Counted from the stretch's first letter, positions 14,864-22,786 are shown. The stretch is DNA of 51,461 nucleotides from an uncultured Oscillospiraceae bacterium (GCA_947630375.1 CANRHH010000017.1:1-51461), one strand, 5' to 3'. A program made the numbers and translations. The notes: generated by a model from the letters alone, not told the origin.

Positions 14864-16483
14864 TCAATCCAAAAGCGAAAAGTCCAGCATGTTCGCCGTG
14901 GCCTCGATTTCATAGGCCGTGTTGTACCAGGCAGGGCGGCCGATCACCCAGGCGTTCTCCCCCTCATAGAGGATCATCGCGCCCCGGTCCGGCCCGTGAG
15001 GATTCGCCAGATTGGCCCGGATGGTCACCACCGCGCCTGTCTCCGTCCGGTAAAACCAGCTCTCCCAGCCGTCCTCCCCGGGCAGGGGACCCAGGTCGAT
15101 GCACAGGGCCCCTTTGGGGATGATCTGCCAGAGGGAGCTGTCCAGGACTCCGTTGTCAAAGAACAGGTCCATGGGGGAGAGCTGCTCCAGCAGGGCCCGG
15201 CGGTAGCCCCGGTGCTCTAACTCGTCTAGGGTCACCACCCGGCCCGGCCACTCGGCGGGGGCCTCCTCCTTTTCGGACAGCACCAGGGCACCGAAGCGGC
15301 TGGGGGCCGTCAGGCCGTATGCCTCCGAGAGCTGCCCCATCTTTTCCAGCAGCGCCTCTTGGGGTGCCGCCCAGGGGTTATATTCCTGGTACGCCGCCTC
15401 GCCCAACTGCCCGGCGGCAAAGGCCGCGTATTCCGCCGCGGCCTTCCCCTCCGGAGAGGCCAGAAAGTCCTCCCACACGGCCGCGCTGCCTGGGTTCTTG
15501 CAGACTGTGGGGCCGTGGGAGAGCCAGGCCACGTCCGCCTCATGGGGCAGCGCCTCGTGGAACAGGAACAGATCCGCCAGCCGCTCCATGGTCTCCGGGC
15601 TGTCTCTGCCCTCCCAGGGGCCGCCGGTCACGTTCATGTACACGCCGTCCCGGTCAAAGAAGATCTCCCCGGCCTGCTCCTGCTCGTTGAAGCAGATGAG
15701 CACCGTATCCCCCCAGACGTTGGTGTACTCCCATTCGGTATAGGCCTCCGGATCAAAAGCAATGCCGGCGTAGGGCATGACCGTCCCCGCCAGGTGCCGG
15801 TGGAAGGTAAAGCCGTAGTCGGGTCCGCCGTCCTCTGAGGAAGCTTCTCCCTCCATTTTAAAGGAGCCGTCCTCGTAGATATAGCCGTTGCCGGTGAGGC
15901 CGGGGGCCAGGAAAGCCCCGGTGCCCGCGCCCCGGTAGAAATCTTCCAGCGTGACCGGCGTCAGGCGCAGAGTGTGGAGCTCCAGGCCATAGCGCCCGGC
16001 GATCTCATAGAGCTTGTCCGCCATGGCCTGGTCGCAGCAGCCGTAGTAGTGGCAGGTCTCCACAAAGTCGGCGCTCTGGCCGTCCAGAAAGCCAGAGTCG
16101 AAGTCGATCTCCGTGCTCGCCATATACTCGTCATAGAAGGCGGTCCACTCGGCGTTGGCCAGGTACTCCGGGGAATCCCGATAGCCGTTGAGGGACAGAT
16201 AGACCCTCTTTTTCTCCGGCTGGGAGGCAGTCTGGGCGGACTGGGGGCGCGGCCTCTCAAAGCTCCGCTCCCGGAGGCCGAACCAGCCCAAGGCGTAGGC
16301 GGTGACCGTCAGCAGGGAGAGGAGCACCGCCGCCAGCAGCCCATAGCTCACCAGCCGCCGGACGCTGTGCCGCCGGGGCGCGGCCGCTTCCGCCGCCCCA
16401 TACCCCAGGAAATCCCCGGCCAGAAGCAGCTGTTCGGGCCGGATGCCCTCCATGGCCTCCAATAAAAGCATCTCGTTTACCAT
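14864..16483 (-). CDS. Membrane-anchored anti-sigma-like protein
   Basis: Probable anti-sigma factor for the ECF sigma encoded immediately upstream. The 539-residue protein has a short cytoplasmic N-terminus (residues 1-40, including EAMEGIRPEQLLLAG), one membrane segment (LVSYGLLAAVLLSLLTVTAYAL, about 46-67) and a large extracellular part with SPEYLANAEWTAFYDEY and several Tyr/Trp-rich stretches. No zinc-finger (ZAS) motif is visible, so the assignment rests on topology and context. It overlaps the sigma gene by 7 bases (ATGGTAA), indicating translational coupling. The large outer domain could be the sensor. Confidence is high for the operon and moderate for the role. Confidence 0.72.
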   Translation of the reverse strand: MVNEMLLLEAMEGIRPEQLLLAGDFLGYGAAEAAAPRRHSVRRLVSYGLLAAVLLSLLTVTAYALGWFGLRERSFERPRPQSAQTASQPEKKRVYLSLNGYRDSPEYLANAEWTAFYDEYMASTEIDFDSGFLDGQSADFVETCHYYGCCDQAMADKLYEIAGRYGLELHTLRLTPVTLEDFYRGAGTGAFLAPGLTGNGYIYEDGSFKMEGEASSEDGGPDYGFTFHRHLAGTVMPYAGIAFDPEAYTEWEYTNVWGDTVLICFNEQEQAGEIFFDRDGVYMNVTGGPWEGRDSPETMERLADLFLFHEALPHEADVAWLSHGPTVCKNPGSAAVWEDFLASPEGKAAAEYAAFAAGQLGEAAYQEYNPWAAPQEALLEKMGQLSEAYGLTAPSRFGALVLSEKEEAPAEWPGRVVTLDELEHRGYRRALLEQLSPMDLFFDNGVLDSSLWQIIPKGALCIDLGPLPGEDGWESWFYRTETGAVVTIRANLANPHGPDRGAMILYEGENAWVIGRPAWYNTAYEIEATANMLDFSLLD

Positions 16484-17034
16484 AGCCCTTCCTCCTGCAG
16501 CCTGTCGCGCAGCCGTCCACGGAGGCGGAACAGGGCGCTTTTGGTCCTGCTTCGGCTCCAGCCCAACCGGCGGGAGATCTCCTCGATGGAGGCCAAGTAC
16601 CAGTACCGGGAGACAAAAAGCTTCTGCTCCGTCTCGTTCAAGGAGGCGGCAAAGTCCCCGATGGCCCGCTTCAGCTCCTCCAATTCACAGTGCCGGGCCG
16701 GGTCGGTCCCGCCGGGGAGGCAGTCGCTCAGCTCCTCTAAAGCCAGAGGGACCTGGCCGCCGCCCCGCTTCTGCCGCTGGTAAGTTTTCACCTTGTCCAG
16801 GGCAAAGTGCCGGGTGATCCCTCCCAAAAAGGGCGGCAGGACGGCCGGACGCTTGTCCGGCATTAAGTTCCAGGCCCGAAACCAGGTGTCATTGACGCAC
16901 TCCTCCGCGTCCTCCGGGCTGGCGCAGATGTTGCGGGCAATGGCCTGGCAATACCGGCCGTATTTCCGGTCTGTCTCCGGAATGGCCCGGTCGGACCGCT
17001 GCCAATACAGCTCCACAATGGCGGAATCTTCCAT
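16477..17034 (-). CDS. ECF-type RNA polymerase sigma factor
   Basis: Alternative sigma-70 factor directing RNA polymerase to stress or envelope genes. The 185-residue protein has region 2 (YGRYCQAIARNICASPEDAEECVNDTWFRAWN), a linker and region 4 (LNETEQKLFVSRYWYLASIEEISRRLGWSRSRTKSALFRLRGRL) with a helix-turn-helix; there is no region 1 or 3, as in ECF factors. ATG 17034 has AGAGGAGG-like bases upstream (GAGGAGGTGCCCT) and gives the normal family length; the longer frame is rejected because it crosses the promoter. It heads an operon with the anti-sigma-like gene and a solute-binding lipoprotein and is probably autoregulated. Confidence 0.93.
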   Translation of the reverse strand: MEDSAIVELYWQRSDRAIPETDRKYGRYCQAIARNICASPEDAEECVNDTWFRAWNLMPDKRPAVLPPFLGGITRHFALDKVKTYQRQKRGGGQVPLALEELSDCLPGGTDPARHCELEELKRAIGDFAASLNETEQKLFVSRYWYLASIEEISRRLGWSRSRTKSALFRLRGRLRDRLQEEGLW

Positions 17035-17073
17035 AGGGCACCTCCTCTGCTGTTTGAGCGCTCTCATCCTACT

Positions 17074-17099
17074 ATACGACAAAACCGGGGACAGGTTGC
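17074..17099 (-). promoter_or_regulatory. ECF-type promoter of the sigma operon
   Basis: Minus-strand AACCT (17099-17095) followed by GTCCCCGGTTTTGT and CGTATAG (17080-17074). AACCT-like -35 and CGT-type -10 elements are the usual ECF signature, and no TTGACA/TATAAT pair is present. I infer recognition by the sigma factor it drives. Confidence 0.6.
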
Positions 17100-17157
17100 G
17101 AAAAAAAGAAAAATTTTTTCGCTTTCCCGGCCCGGACCTGCAAAAGTTGAGAAGAAA

Positions 17158-17179
17158 TTTGTGGGAAATTTGTGGGAAA
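17158..17179. repeat. Two tandem copies of TTTGTGGGAAA
   Basis: The 11-base unit TTTGTGGGAAA occurs at 17158-17168 and again at 17169-17179, exactly one helical turn apart. It lies between the divergent sigma and P-type ATPase-like genes, 12 bases upstream of the latter's -35 box, where an activator could bind. Confidence 0.6.
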
Positions 17180-17191
17180 CACAAGATATGG

Positions 17192-17220
17192 TTGACAAAA
17201 ACTTGAAAATGTGAAATGAT
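17192..17220 (+). promoter_or_regulatory. Probable promoter of the P-type ATPase-like gene
   Basis: TTGACA (17192-17197), 17-base spacer, AATGAT (17215-17220); GATAAT at 17218-17223 is an alternative -10 with longer spacing. Confidence 0.5.
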
Positions 17221-17277
17221 AATATGAAATGTTTTTTACTGCCGCGGTTTGGGCGCACATAAAGGAGAGACCGTCCC

Positions 17278-19266
17278 ATGTCAAAACATCTTCCCCCGCC
17301 TAAAAATAAACATGTGAAGCAGGCGCAGCCCGCCCTGAAAACGGTGGCCGAGGCGGCGGACGCGGCGGAGCGCGTCAAATCCGTGCGGAAAATGCCGGAG
17401 ACCGCGTTCTCTCTGCGTTCCGCGCTGCCGGTCATGGCGGCGCTGGTCGTATATGTCCTGGCCCTGGCCCTCAAGGCGGAGGGATTGAAGCGGCTGATCT
17501 CCTTCCTGCTCCCGGCGCTGATCGCCGGGGCGCCGGTCCTGTTCCGGACGGTGCTGGGCGCCTTGAAAAAAGAGTTTGCCGAGGGGAATCTGCTGCTCCT
17601 TACAGCGGCCGCTGCGGCCTTCTGCCTGGGGGAGTACGCCACGGCGGCCGCCGCGGTGGTCCTGTACCGGGTGGTGGAGCTGCTGGAGGCATTTCTGCTC
17701 TCCAGGCGGGAAAAGACCCTGCGCCGGCTCCGGGAGGCCCTGCCGAAGCGGGCCGGGGTGGAGACCCCGGAGGGAGTCAGCCAGGTGTCTCCCCAGGAGC
17801 TGACCGTGGGGGAGACCGTGGTGGTCATGCCCGGGGAGGCTGTCCCGGCGGACGGGATCGTGGTGGAGGGCATGAGCTCTCTGGACCCCACGCTGCTGAC
17901 CGGGAACGGCGCGCCTCTGACCGTGGCCCCGGGGAGCCGGGTCTTGTCCGGGTGCGTGAATCTGACCAATATGCTCCGGGTGCAGGTGCAGCGCGGCGCC
18001 GAGGAGTCGGCCGCCCAGCGGCTGATCGAGATGGTGGAGATCTCCAACACCAACCGCAGCGGCCGGGAGAAATTCATGGCCCGCTTTACCGCCGTTTTCC
18101 CGCCGGTCGCGGCCGCCGCCGGGCTGCTGATCGCGCTGCTCCCGCCGCTGTTTCAGGGCGGGGGCTGGCTGGACTGGCTTCGCCGGGCCGTGGCGGTCTG
18201 GCTGCTGGCCTCTCCCTGCGGCCTGCTGGCCTCTGTGCCGGAGACCTATTTCGGCGGCATTGCCAGCGCGGCGCGCTTAGGCGTGTTCCTGAAAGGGACC
18301 CGGTTCCTGGAGACCCTGGCCAAAGCCCGGACGATGATCTTTGAAAAGACCGGCGTCATCACCGAAAAAAGCTATCATATCCTGGAGGCTGTGCCCGCCA
18401 ACGGGGACGCCCAGGTCCTGCTGCGCACGGCGGCCCTGGCCGAGTCTCATTCCGACCATCCCATTGCCCAGGCTCTGCGGGCGGCCAGCGGCATGCAGGA
18501 AGAAGAGAGCATACAGGTGGACGAGCTGCCGTGCCGGGGGGTCAGCGCCTTTACGGAGGGGAAACACGTCTATGTGGGCAACGCCGGCCTGATGGCCGAG
18601 CATAATATCTCCTGCGCCGTGCCCCGCCGGAAGGGAGTTGCCATCCATGTGGCGGCGGACAACCGGTATTTGGGCTATCTTGTTCTGGAGAACAAGGTGC
18701 GGGACGGCGCTTTTGACGCGCTGGAGTCTATGCGCCGCTGGGGCGTGAAGAACCTGGTGATGCTGACAGGGGATCTGCACTCGGTCGCCCGGCAGATCGC
18801 CTCCTCCCTGAGCTTTGACATGGTCAAGACGGAGCTCAGCCCCGCCGGAAAGATGGCGGCGGTGGAGTATCTGATGGCCGCGAAAGGGGATAACGCCACC
18901 TTAGTCTATGTTGGCAGCGGCAGAAACGACGCGGAGCTCTTTGAACGGGCGGACGCGGGCGTCGTGCTGGACGCGCTGGATACGCCTCAGGCCCTGGACG
19001 GCGCGGATGTGATCGTCATGGGCGAGGATATCCGGACTGCGGCGGAGCTGATGCGGATCGCCAAGCAGTCGGATCTGACCGCCCGGCTCAGCATTTTGGT
19101 CTCTTTTTGCGCGCGCTTAGGCGGCATCGCGCTGGCGCCCTTCGGCCTGGTCCCCCTGTGGGGGGCTGTGGCCCTGTCGGCAGGCGCGGCGCTGTTCTCC
19201 GGCGTAAACGCCCTGCGGGCCCAGGGCGGGTTCCGGGCCGGACGGGAGGACGGAAGCAGACTGTGA
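17278..19266 (+). CDS. P1B-type ATPase homologue with altered catalytic residues
   Basis: The 662-residue protein has the full fold of heavy-metal P-type ATPases: N-terminal membrane segments, actuator domain (MPGEAVPADGIVVEG), the SPCGLL metal segment with C314, P and N domains (SHSDHPIAQAL), hinge and two C-terminal segments. Yet key residues differ. The phosphorylated Asp of DKTG is Glu356 (FEKTGVIT), the TGE loop reads TGN (N210), and GDGxND reads GSGRND (S547). The last membrane segment has WGAVALSAG where metal ATPases have an Asp. TGD (497-499) and HP are kept. It should not form the aspartyl phosphate, so a transport cycle is unlikely. The frame is intact throughout, arguing for a retained non-catalytic role. 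The stop overlaps the HAD gene start by 4 bases. Confidence 0.88.
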   Translation: MSKHLPPPKNKHVKQAQPALKTVAEAADAAERVKSVRKMPETAFSLRSALPVMAALVVYVLALALKAEGLKRLISFLLPALIAGAPVLFRTVLGALKKEFAEGNLLLLTAAAAAFCLGEYATAAAAVVLYRVVELLEAFLLSRREKTLRRLREALPKRAGVETPEGVSQVSPQELTVGETVVVMPGEAVPADGIVVEGMSSLDPTLLTGNGAPLTVAPGSRVLSGCVNLTNMLRVQVQRGAEESAAQRLIEMVEISNTNRSGREKFMARFTAVFPPVAAAAGLLIALLPPLFQGGGWLDWLRRAVAVWLLASPCGLLASVPETYFGGIASAARLGVFLKGTRFLETLAKARTMIFEKTGVITEKSYHILEAVPANGDAQVLLRTAALAESHSDHPIAQALRAASGMQEEESIQVDELPCRGVSAFTEGKHVYVGNAGLMAEHNISCAVPRRKGVAIHVAADNRYLGYLVLENKVRDGAFDALESMRRWGVKNLVMLTGDLHSVARQIASSLSFDMVKTELSPAGKMAAVEYLMAAKGDNATLVYVGSGRNDAELFERADAGVVLDALDTPQALDGADVIVMGEDIRTAAELMRIAKQSDLTARLSILVSFCARLGGIALAPFGLVPLWGAVALSAGAALFSGVNALRAQGGFRAGREDGSRL

Positions 19267-19829
19267 ACGCGTATGATTTTGACCAGACCGTTTTTTTCCC
19301 GGACAGCTCCTACTGCTTTGTGATGTATTGTCTGAAGCACCATACCCGGGCGGTGCTGCGGGCGATGCCCGGGGCGGCGCTGGCGGGCATAAAAGTGCTG
19401 CGCAAGAGGGTAGAGGTCAAGGAACTCAAGGAGAAGACCTTCGCCTTTCTGCGGGAGCTGCCGGATGTGGATGAGGCGGTCCGGGCCTTTTGGGAGGAGC
19501 ACCGGGAAAATTTGGCCTCCTGGTATCTGGAGCAAAAGCGGCCGGATGATCTGATCATTTCCGCCTCGCCGGAGTTCCTGCTGCGGCCCATCGCCGAAGA
19601 GCTGGGCGTGCGTCTGCTGGCCACCCGGATGGATAAGCGCACGGGCCGCATTACCGGCGCCAACTGCCACGATGAGGAAAAAGTCCGCCGGTTTCGGGAG
19701 GCATACCCGGAGGAGCGGGTGGAGGCCTTTTATTCCGATTCTCTGTCGGATAGCCCCATGGCCCGCCTGGCCGAAAGGGCTTATCTGGTGAAGAAAAACG
19801 GGATCGTCCCTTGGCCGGAACAGGACTGA
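19263..19829 (+). CDS. HAD-superfamily phosphatase (subclass IB)
   Basis: Aspartate-nucleophile phosphatase related to phosphoserine phosphatase and other HAD-IB enzymes; the substrate is not readable. The 188-residue protein starts at GTG 19263 and has motif I DFDQT (nucleophile D5, acid D7) at its very N-terminus, a helical cap, motif II IISASPEF, a lysine in RMDKRTGRITG, and motif IV YSDSLSDSPML-like (YSDSLSDSPMA). All catalytic residues are present, in contrast to the preceding ATPase homologue. The start overlaps the ATPase stop (GTGA), so the two are translationally coupled and probably work together. A strong terminator follows. Confidence 0.88.
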   Translation: MNAYDFDQTVFFPDSSYCFVMYCLKHHTRAVLRAMPGAALAGIKVLRKRVEVKELKEKTFAFLRELPDVDEAVRAFWEEHRENLASWYLEQKRPDDLIISASPEFLLRPIAEELGVRLLATRMDKRTGRITGANCHDEEKVRRFREAYPEERVEAFYSDSLSDSPMARLAERAYLVKKNGIVPWPEQD

Positions 19830-19852
19830 AAAGCAAAATATCCAATATAATA

Positions 19853-19894
19853 ACACCGTGGAAACCGCAAAAGACGGCTTCCACGGTGTTTTTT
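19853..19894 (+). terminator. Terminator after the HAD gene
   Basis: Stem ACACCGTGGAA / TTCCACGGTGT with a 15-base loop, followed by TTTTT. Confidence 0.85.
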
Positions 19895-19925
19895 GCCGAT
19901 TTATTAAAATTTCTTAAATTTAAAA

Positions 19926-20060
19926 CCGCGGTGTATACCGCGGCGCGTTTTCGGGGTCTTATAACAGTGAGAGCTCCTCCGCGCGGAAAACGCGTAGGGG
20001 GAGCAGCGCATCCCCTGTAAGACGGATGCGAAAGAAAAACAGAAAAAAATGGAGGAGCCT
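19926..20060 (+). promoter_or_regulatory. Structured region upstream of lipoprotein 2
   Basis: Three inverted repeats occur in order: CCGCGGT / ACCGCGG at 19926-19943, GCTCC..CGCG / CGCG..GGAGC at 19973-20004, and GCATCC / GGATGC at 20008-20029. TTATAA at 19959-19964 could be part of a promoter, but I see no matching -35 box. The function is unknown; a structured leader or operator cluster is possible. Confidence 0.4.
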
Positions 20061-22226
20061 ATGAAGAAGATCACAGCGGTATTTTGTATGTTGTGCCTGG
20101 TCCTGTCTCTGACGGCCTGCGCCGGGAGAAAGGACAGGGGCGAAACCGGCCTGCCTGATTATACCGGCGGCCAGGTCGTGGGCAGCGACCTGCGCGGCAG
20201 CGGCGGGGCCCGGCTGTTTTCGGCCCAGCCGGTGGAGCTTCCGGACACCGGCGCCCAGGTCCGGCAGGCGGTGAAAGCGGGGGACGGCGTGTTCCTCTAT
20301 GCCAAAACCGGCGACCCGCTGTATATGGACCAGGGCGAGACCTGCTTTTATTTTCTTGGCGCGAACGGGACGGTGACGAAAGCGGAGATCCAGCCGGGCC
20401 GGGTGCTCGCCATAGACGGCGGCCCGGACGGGAGCGCCTATGTCCTGTTCACGGATAAAAACGGGACCCCTATTCTGGACCGCCTCACAGACGCGGGAGA
20501 TACGACCATCTTCCCGATGGGCTTCCTGGCGGACCGGGCGGAGGACATTTTGGGGCTGACGGTGACGGAGGAGGGCTATCTGGTGCAGACCGCCGGGAGC
20601 ATCCTGTGTTACGATCCGGACGGAGATCTGCAAGCGGAGCTGGGCCCCTTTACCGGGGCTTGCTGGCTGATCAAAAATCCCTCTGAGCTGGTGCTGGCCA
20701 TCGGGCAGGCGGAGGGCACGGAGTTTCAGGTGCTGGGGCCGGACTATGAAGGGACCGCCAGCTATAAGGTGCCGCAGCAGGTCAACGGCCTGTCTGCCGG
20801 GAGCCGGGACGGCCATGTGTTCTACGCGGACGCAGGCATCCTCTACGACCTGGACTTTACCACCGGAGAGCGGGCGGCCTACGCCAACGAGCAGGCCAGC
20901 GGCGGGACGGGCCGCTTCCTCTACCTGGCGGACGACCTGTATTTCGAAACTGCCGATGGTCAGGCTGCCCTCTATACCCTGGCCGGGGAGGAGGCCCGGG
21001 AGATCCGGGCCCTGAGCCTGGCGGTCTACGCGCCGGATGAAGCGGACGCCAGCGAGCTGCTGGACCGGGTGCGGCAGTTTAATTCCACAAGCCGGGCCTA
21101 TCGTATTGAGGTGGTCAACTATGGCGCGGAGGACGAAAAAGGCGGGGCCCAGACCGGGCTCCAGCGGCTCAATGCCGATATTATCTCCGGCAAGACCCCG
21201 GATATCTACGACCTTTCCTGCCTCAACGCCCTGTCCCTGATGGACAAGGGCCTGTTGGAGGACCTGCTGCCCTGGTTCGAGAGCTCCGAAGAGGTCCGCA
21301 TAGAGGATCTGACGGAAAGCGCGGTCCGGGCCCTGACGTATAAAGGGGCTCTGTACAGCCTGGTCCCGTCCTATTCCGTCGTGACCGTGTACGGCCCGTC
21401 TGCCCTGGCCAGCCCCGACACCTGGGGGCCGGACGCTTTTTTGGAGACGGCCAATTCCTCGGCCCAGTACATATTCGGCCCCTATGAGACAAAAGCGGCG
21501 TATCTCCGGCACCTGCTGACGCTCACGGGGGACACCTATGTGGATTTGGAAAACGCCCGCTGTGATTTCGTCAACTCCTCTTTCCCCGCCATGCTGGCTC
21601 TGGCGGCCAGGCTGCCCGACGATGACAGCGCCGGCTATGCGTCCGACGATTGGGGCCGGGTCTTCTGCGGCCAGCAGCTGTTTCTCCTGGTGGGCTCCGG
21701 GAACCTGATAGACGCCCTGTGCAGCGCCGGCACCGCTTACAGCGGCAACATGGCGGTTTTGGGCTTTCCCTCCGGGGGAAACGGCGTGAGCCTGGACCCG
21801 TTCCTCCATCTGGGCATGTCCTCCTCCAGCGCCTGCAAGGAGGGGGTATGGAGCTTCTTTGCGTATCTGCTCAGTGACAGCGTCCAAAACAACCTGGAAC
21901 GCAAAAATATCCTCCCCATCCGAAACGACGCCCTGGAGACCCTGCTGGACAAACAGTTGGACAGACAGGCAGAGATGGTCAGCCTGGCGGGCTTCGCGGA
22001 CAACCAACTATACAGTATTCCTTTCCCGGCGCTGACACCGGAGGTCAAGGACCGGGCGCTGGAGCTCATCGGCCGCATCGACTGTGTGAGTTTCTACAGT
22101 CCGGACCTGTATGACCTGGTCCTGCGGGAGGCGACGCCCTTTTTCCAGGGCGGGATCAGCGCCCGGCAGGCGGCGGAGAACATCCAGTCCAAAGTGAGCA
22201 TCTATCTTTCGGAGCAGTTCGGCTGA
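20061..22226 (+). CDS. Large extracellular solute-binding lipoprotein 2
   Basis: Paralogue of the lipoproteins at 12635 and 48889. The 721-residue protein has a signal peptide with lipobox LSLTAC, an N-terminal half of about 320 residues with repeating short strands such as DGSAYVLFTDKNGTP and EGYLVQTAGSILCYD (propeller-like, inference), and a C-terminal solute-binding half with VRQFNSTSRAYRIEVVNYG, RLNADIISGKTPDIYDLS, GVWSFFAYLL and the closing segment AAENIQSKVSIYLSEQ. ATG 20061 is chosen because GGAGG sits five bases upstream; ATG 20049 would place that site inside the gene. No transporter genes accompany it. The ligand is unknown; oligosaccharides are typical for family 1 proteins. Confidence 0.87.
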   Translation: MKKITAVFCMLCLVLSLTACAGRKDRGETGLPDYTGGQVVGSDLRGSGGARLFSAQPVELPDTGAQVRQAVKAGDGVFLYAKTGDPLYMDQGETCFYFLGANGTVTKAEIQPGRVLAIDGGPDGSAYVLFTDKNGTPILDRLTDAGDTTIFPMGFLADRAEDILGLTVTEEGYLVQTAGSILCYDPDGDLQAELGPFTGACWLIKNPSELVLAIGQAEGTEFQVLGPDYEGTASYKVPQQVNGLSAGSRDGHVFYADAGILYDLDFTTGERAAYANEQASGGTGRFLYLADDLYFETADGQAALYTLAGEEAREIRALSLAVYAPDEADASELLDRVRQFNSTSRAYRIEVVNYGAEDEKGGAQTGLQRLNADIISGKTPDIYDLSCLNALSLMDKGLLEDLLPWFESSEEVRIEDLTESAVRALTYKGALYSLVPSYSVVTVYGPSALASPDTWGPDAFLETANSSAQYIFGPYETKAAYLRHLLTLTGDTYVDLENARCDFVNSSFPAMLALAARLPDDDSAGYASDDWGRVFCGQQLFLLVGSGNLIDALCSAGTAYSGNMAVLGFPSGGNGVSLDPFLHLGMSSSSACKEGVWSFFAYLLSDSVQNNLERKNILPIRNDALETLLDKQLDRQAEMVSLAGFADNQLYSIPFPALTPEVKDRALELIGRIDCVSFYSPDLYDLVLREATPFFQGGISARQAAENIQSKVSIYLSEQFG

Positions 22227-22260
22227 GTCAAAACCTCCGGCTTAGCCGGAGGTTTTGACT
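22226..22260. terminator. Bidirectional terminator after lipoprotein 2
   Basis: Perfect 16-bp stem AGTCAAAACCTCCGGC / GCCGGAGGTTTTGACT with loop TTA, placed between the convergent lipoprotein and cobalamin genes. T-rich lower stems on both strands fit use in both directions. Confidence 0.8.
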
Positions 22261-22265
22261 GTATA

Positions 22266-22784
22266 TTAATAATTCCGGCTGATGAAATCGACCTCGTCCA
22301 CGCCTGCGGCGTCGTTGAGGGAGAGGGCCAGGTAGAAAAAGTACCCGGAGAGAAGATTGGCCAGGTCCAGGAGCCGGGGATCCGCCTCATGGCTCTGCCA
22401 AAGGTGGCGGTAGAGGAGCCGGACCAGTTCCTTGGCCCGCACCCGCAGAATATGGGCCAGGCAGGCGCTCTCACAGCCCTGAGTGAGGACAAAGCGGCGG
22501 CAACGGCTGCCGCAGCGGGCCCGCAGATGCTCCGTGGCGGCGAGAAGCCGCGCCGTCTCCGCCTCCGTCACTTTTAAGGAGGTGCGCAGGGCGGGATTCA
22601 TGTGGTAGATCAGCTCACAGATCCAGAGCAGCTCCTCCCGCAGCTCCGGTTCCGCCGCCTTGGCCCGCAGCAGGCCCGTGAGACTGGCCATGCCGTCGGT
22701 CAGCAGCTCAAAGTCACAGCGCAGATCCTCCGGCGCGTCGCTCAAAAAGGGATACGCCTCGTAAGGGCTTCTGTACAACTCCAT
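22266..22784 (-). CDS. PduO-like cobalamin adenosyltransferase, divergent
   Basis: Probably acts on cob(I)alamin, transferring adenosyl from ATP or handling the cofactor after import. The 172-residue helical protein resembles the core of PduO-type enzymes: RFVLTQGCESACLAHILRVRAKELVRLL corresponds to the family's FILPGG..A..LH.AR...RR.ER helix, and LLDLANLLSGYFFYLAL to its last helix. The family's N-terminal ATP motif (TRxGDxGxT) is absent, and several Arg/Asn active-site positions look changed, so catalysis is uncertain. It starts 2 bases after the BtuD-like stop with GGAGG upstream, as last gene of a riboswitch-controlled B12 operon, which is the strongest argument for its role. Confidence 0.6.
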   Translation of the reverse strand: MELYRSPYEAYPFLSDAPEDLRCDFELLTDGMASLTGLLRAKAAEPELREELLWICELIYHMNPALRTSLKVTEAETARLLAATEHLRARCGSRCRRFVLTQGCESACLAHILRVRAKELVRLLYRHLWQSHEADPRLLDLANLLSGYFFYLALSLNDAAGVDEVDFISRNY

Positions 22785-22786
22785 GT

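Noticed and set aside
13232-15220. 662-residue open frame on the plus strand
   Set aside because: Shadow of lipoprotein 1 and the anti-sigma gene, with typical low-complexity Gly/Val/Arg content.
19959-22007. 682-residue open frame on the minus strand
   Set aside because: Shadow of lipoprotein 2; the plus-strand frame has a signal peptide and solute-binding motifs.
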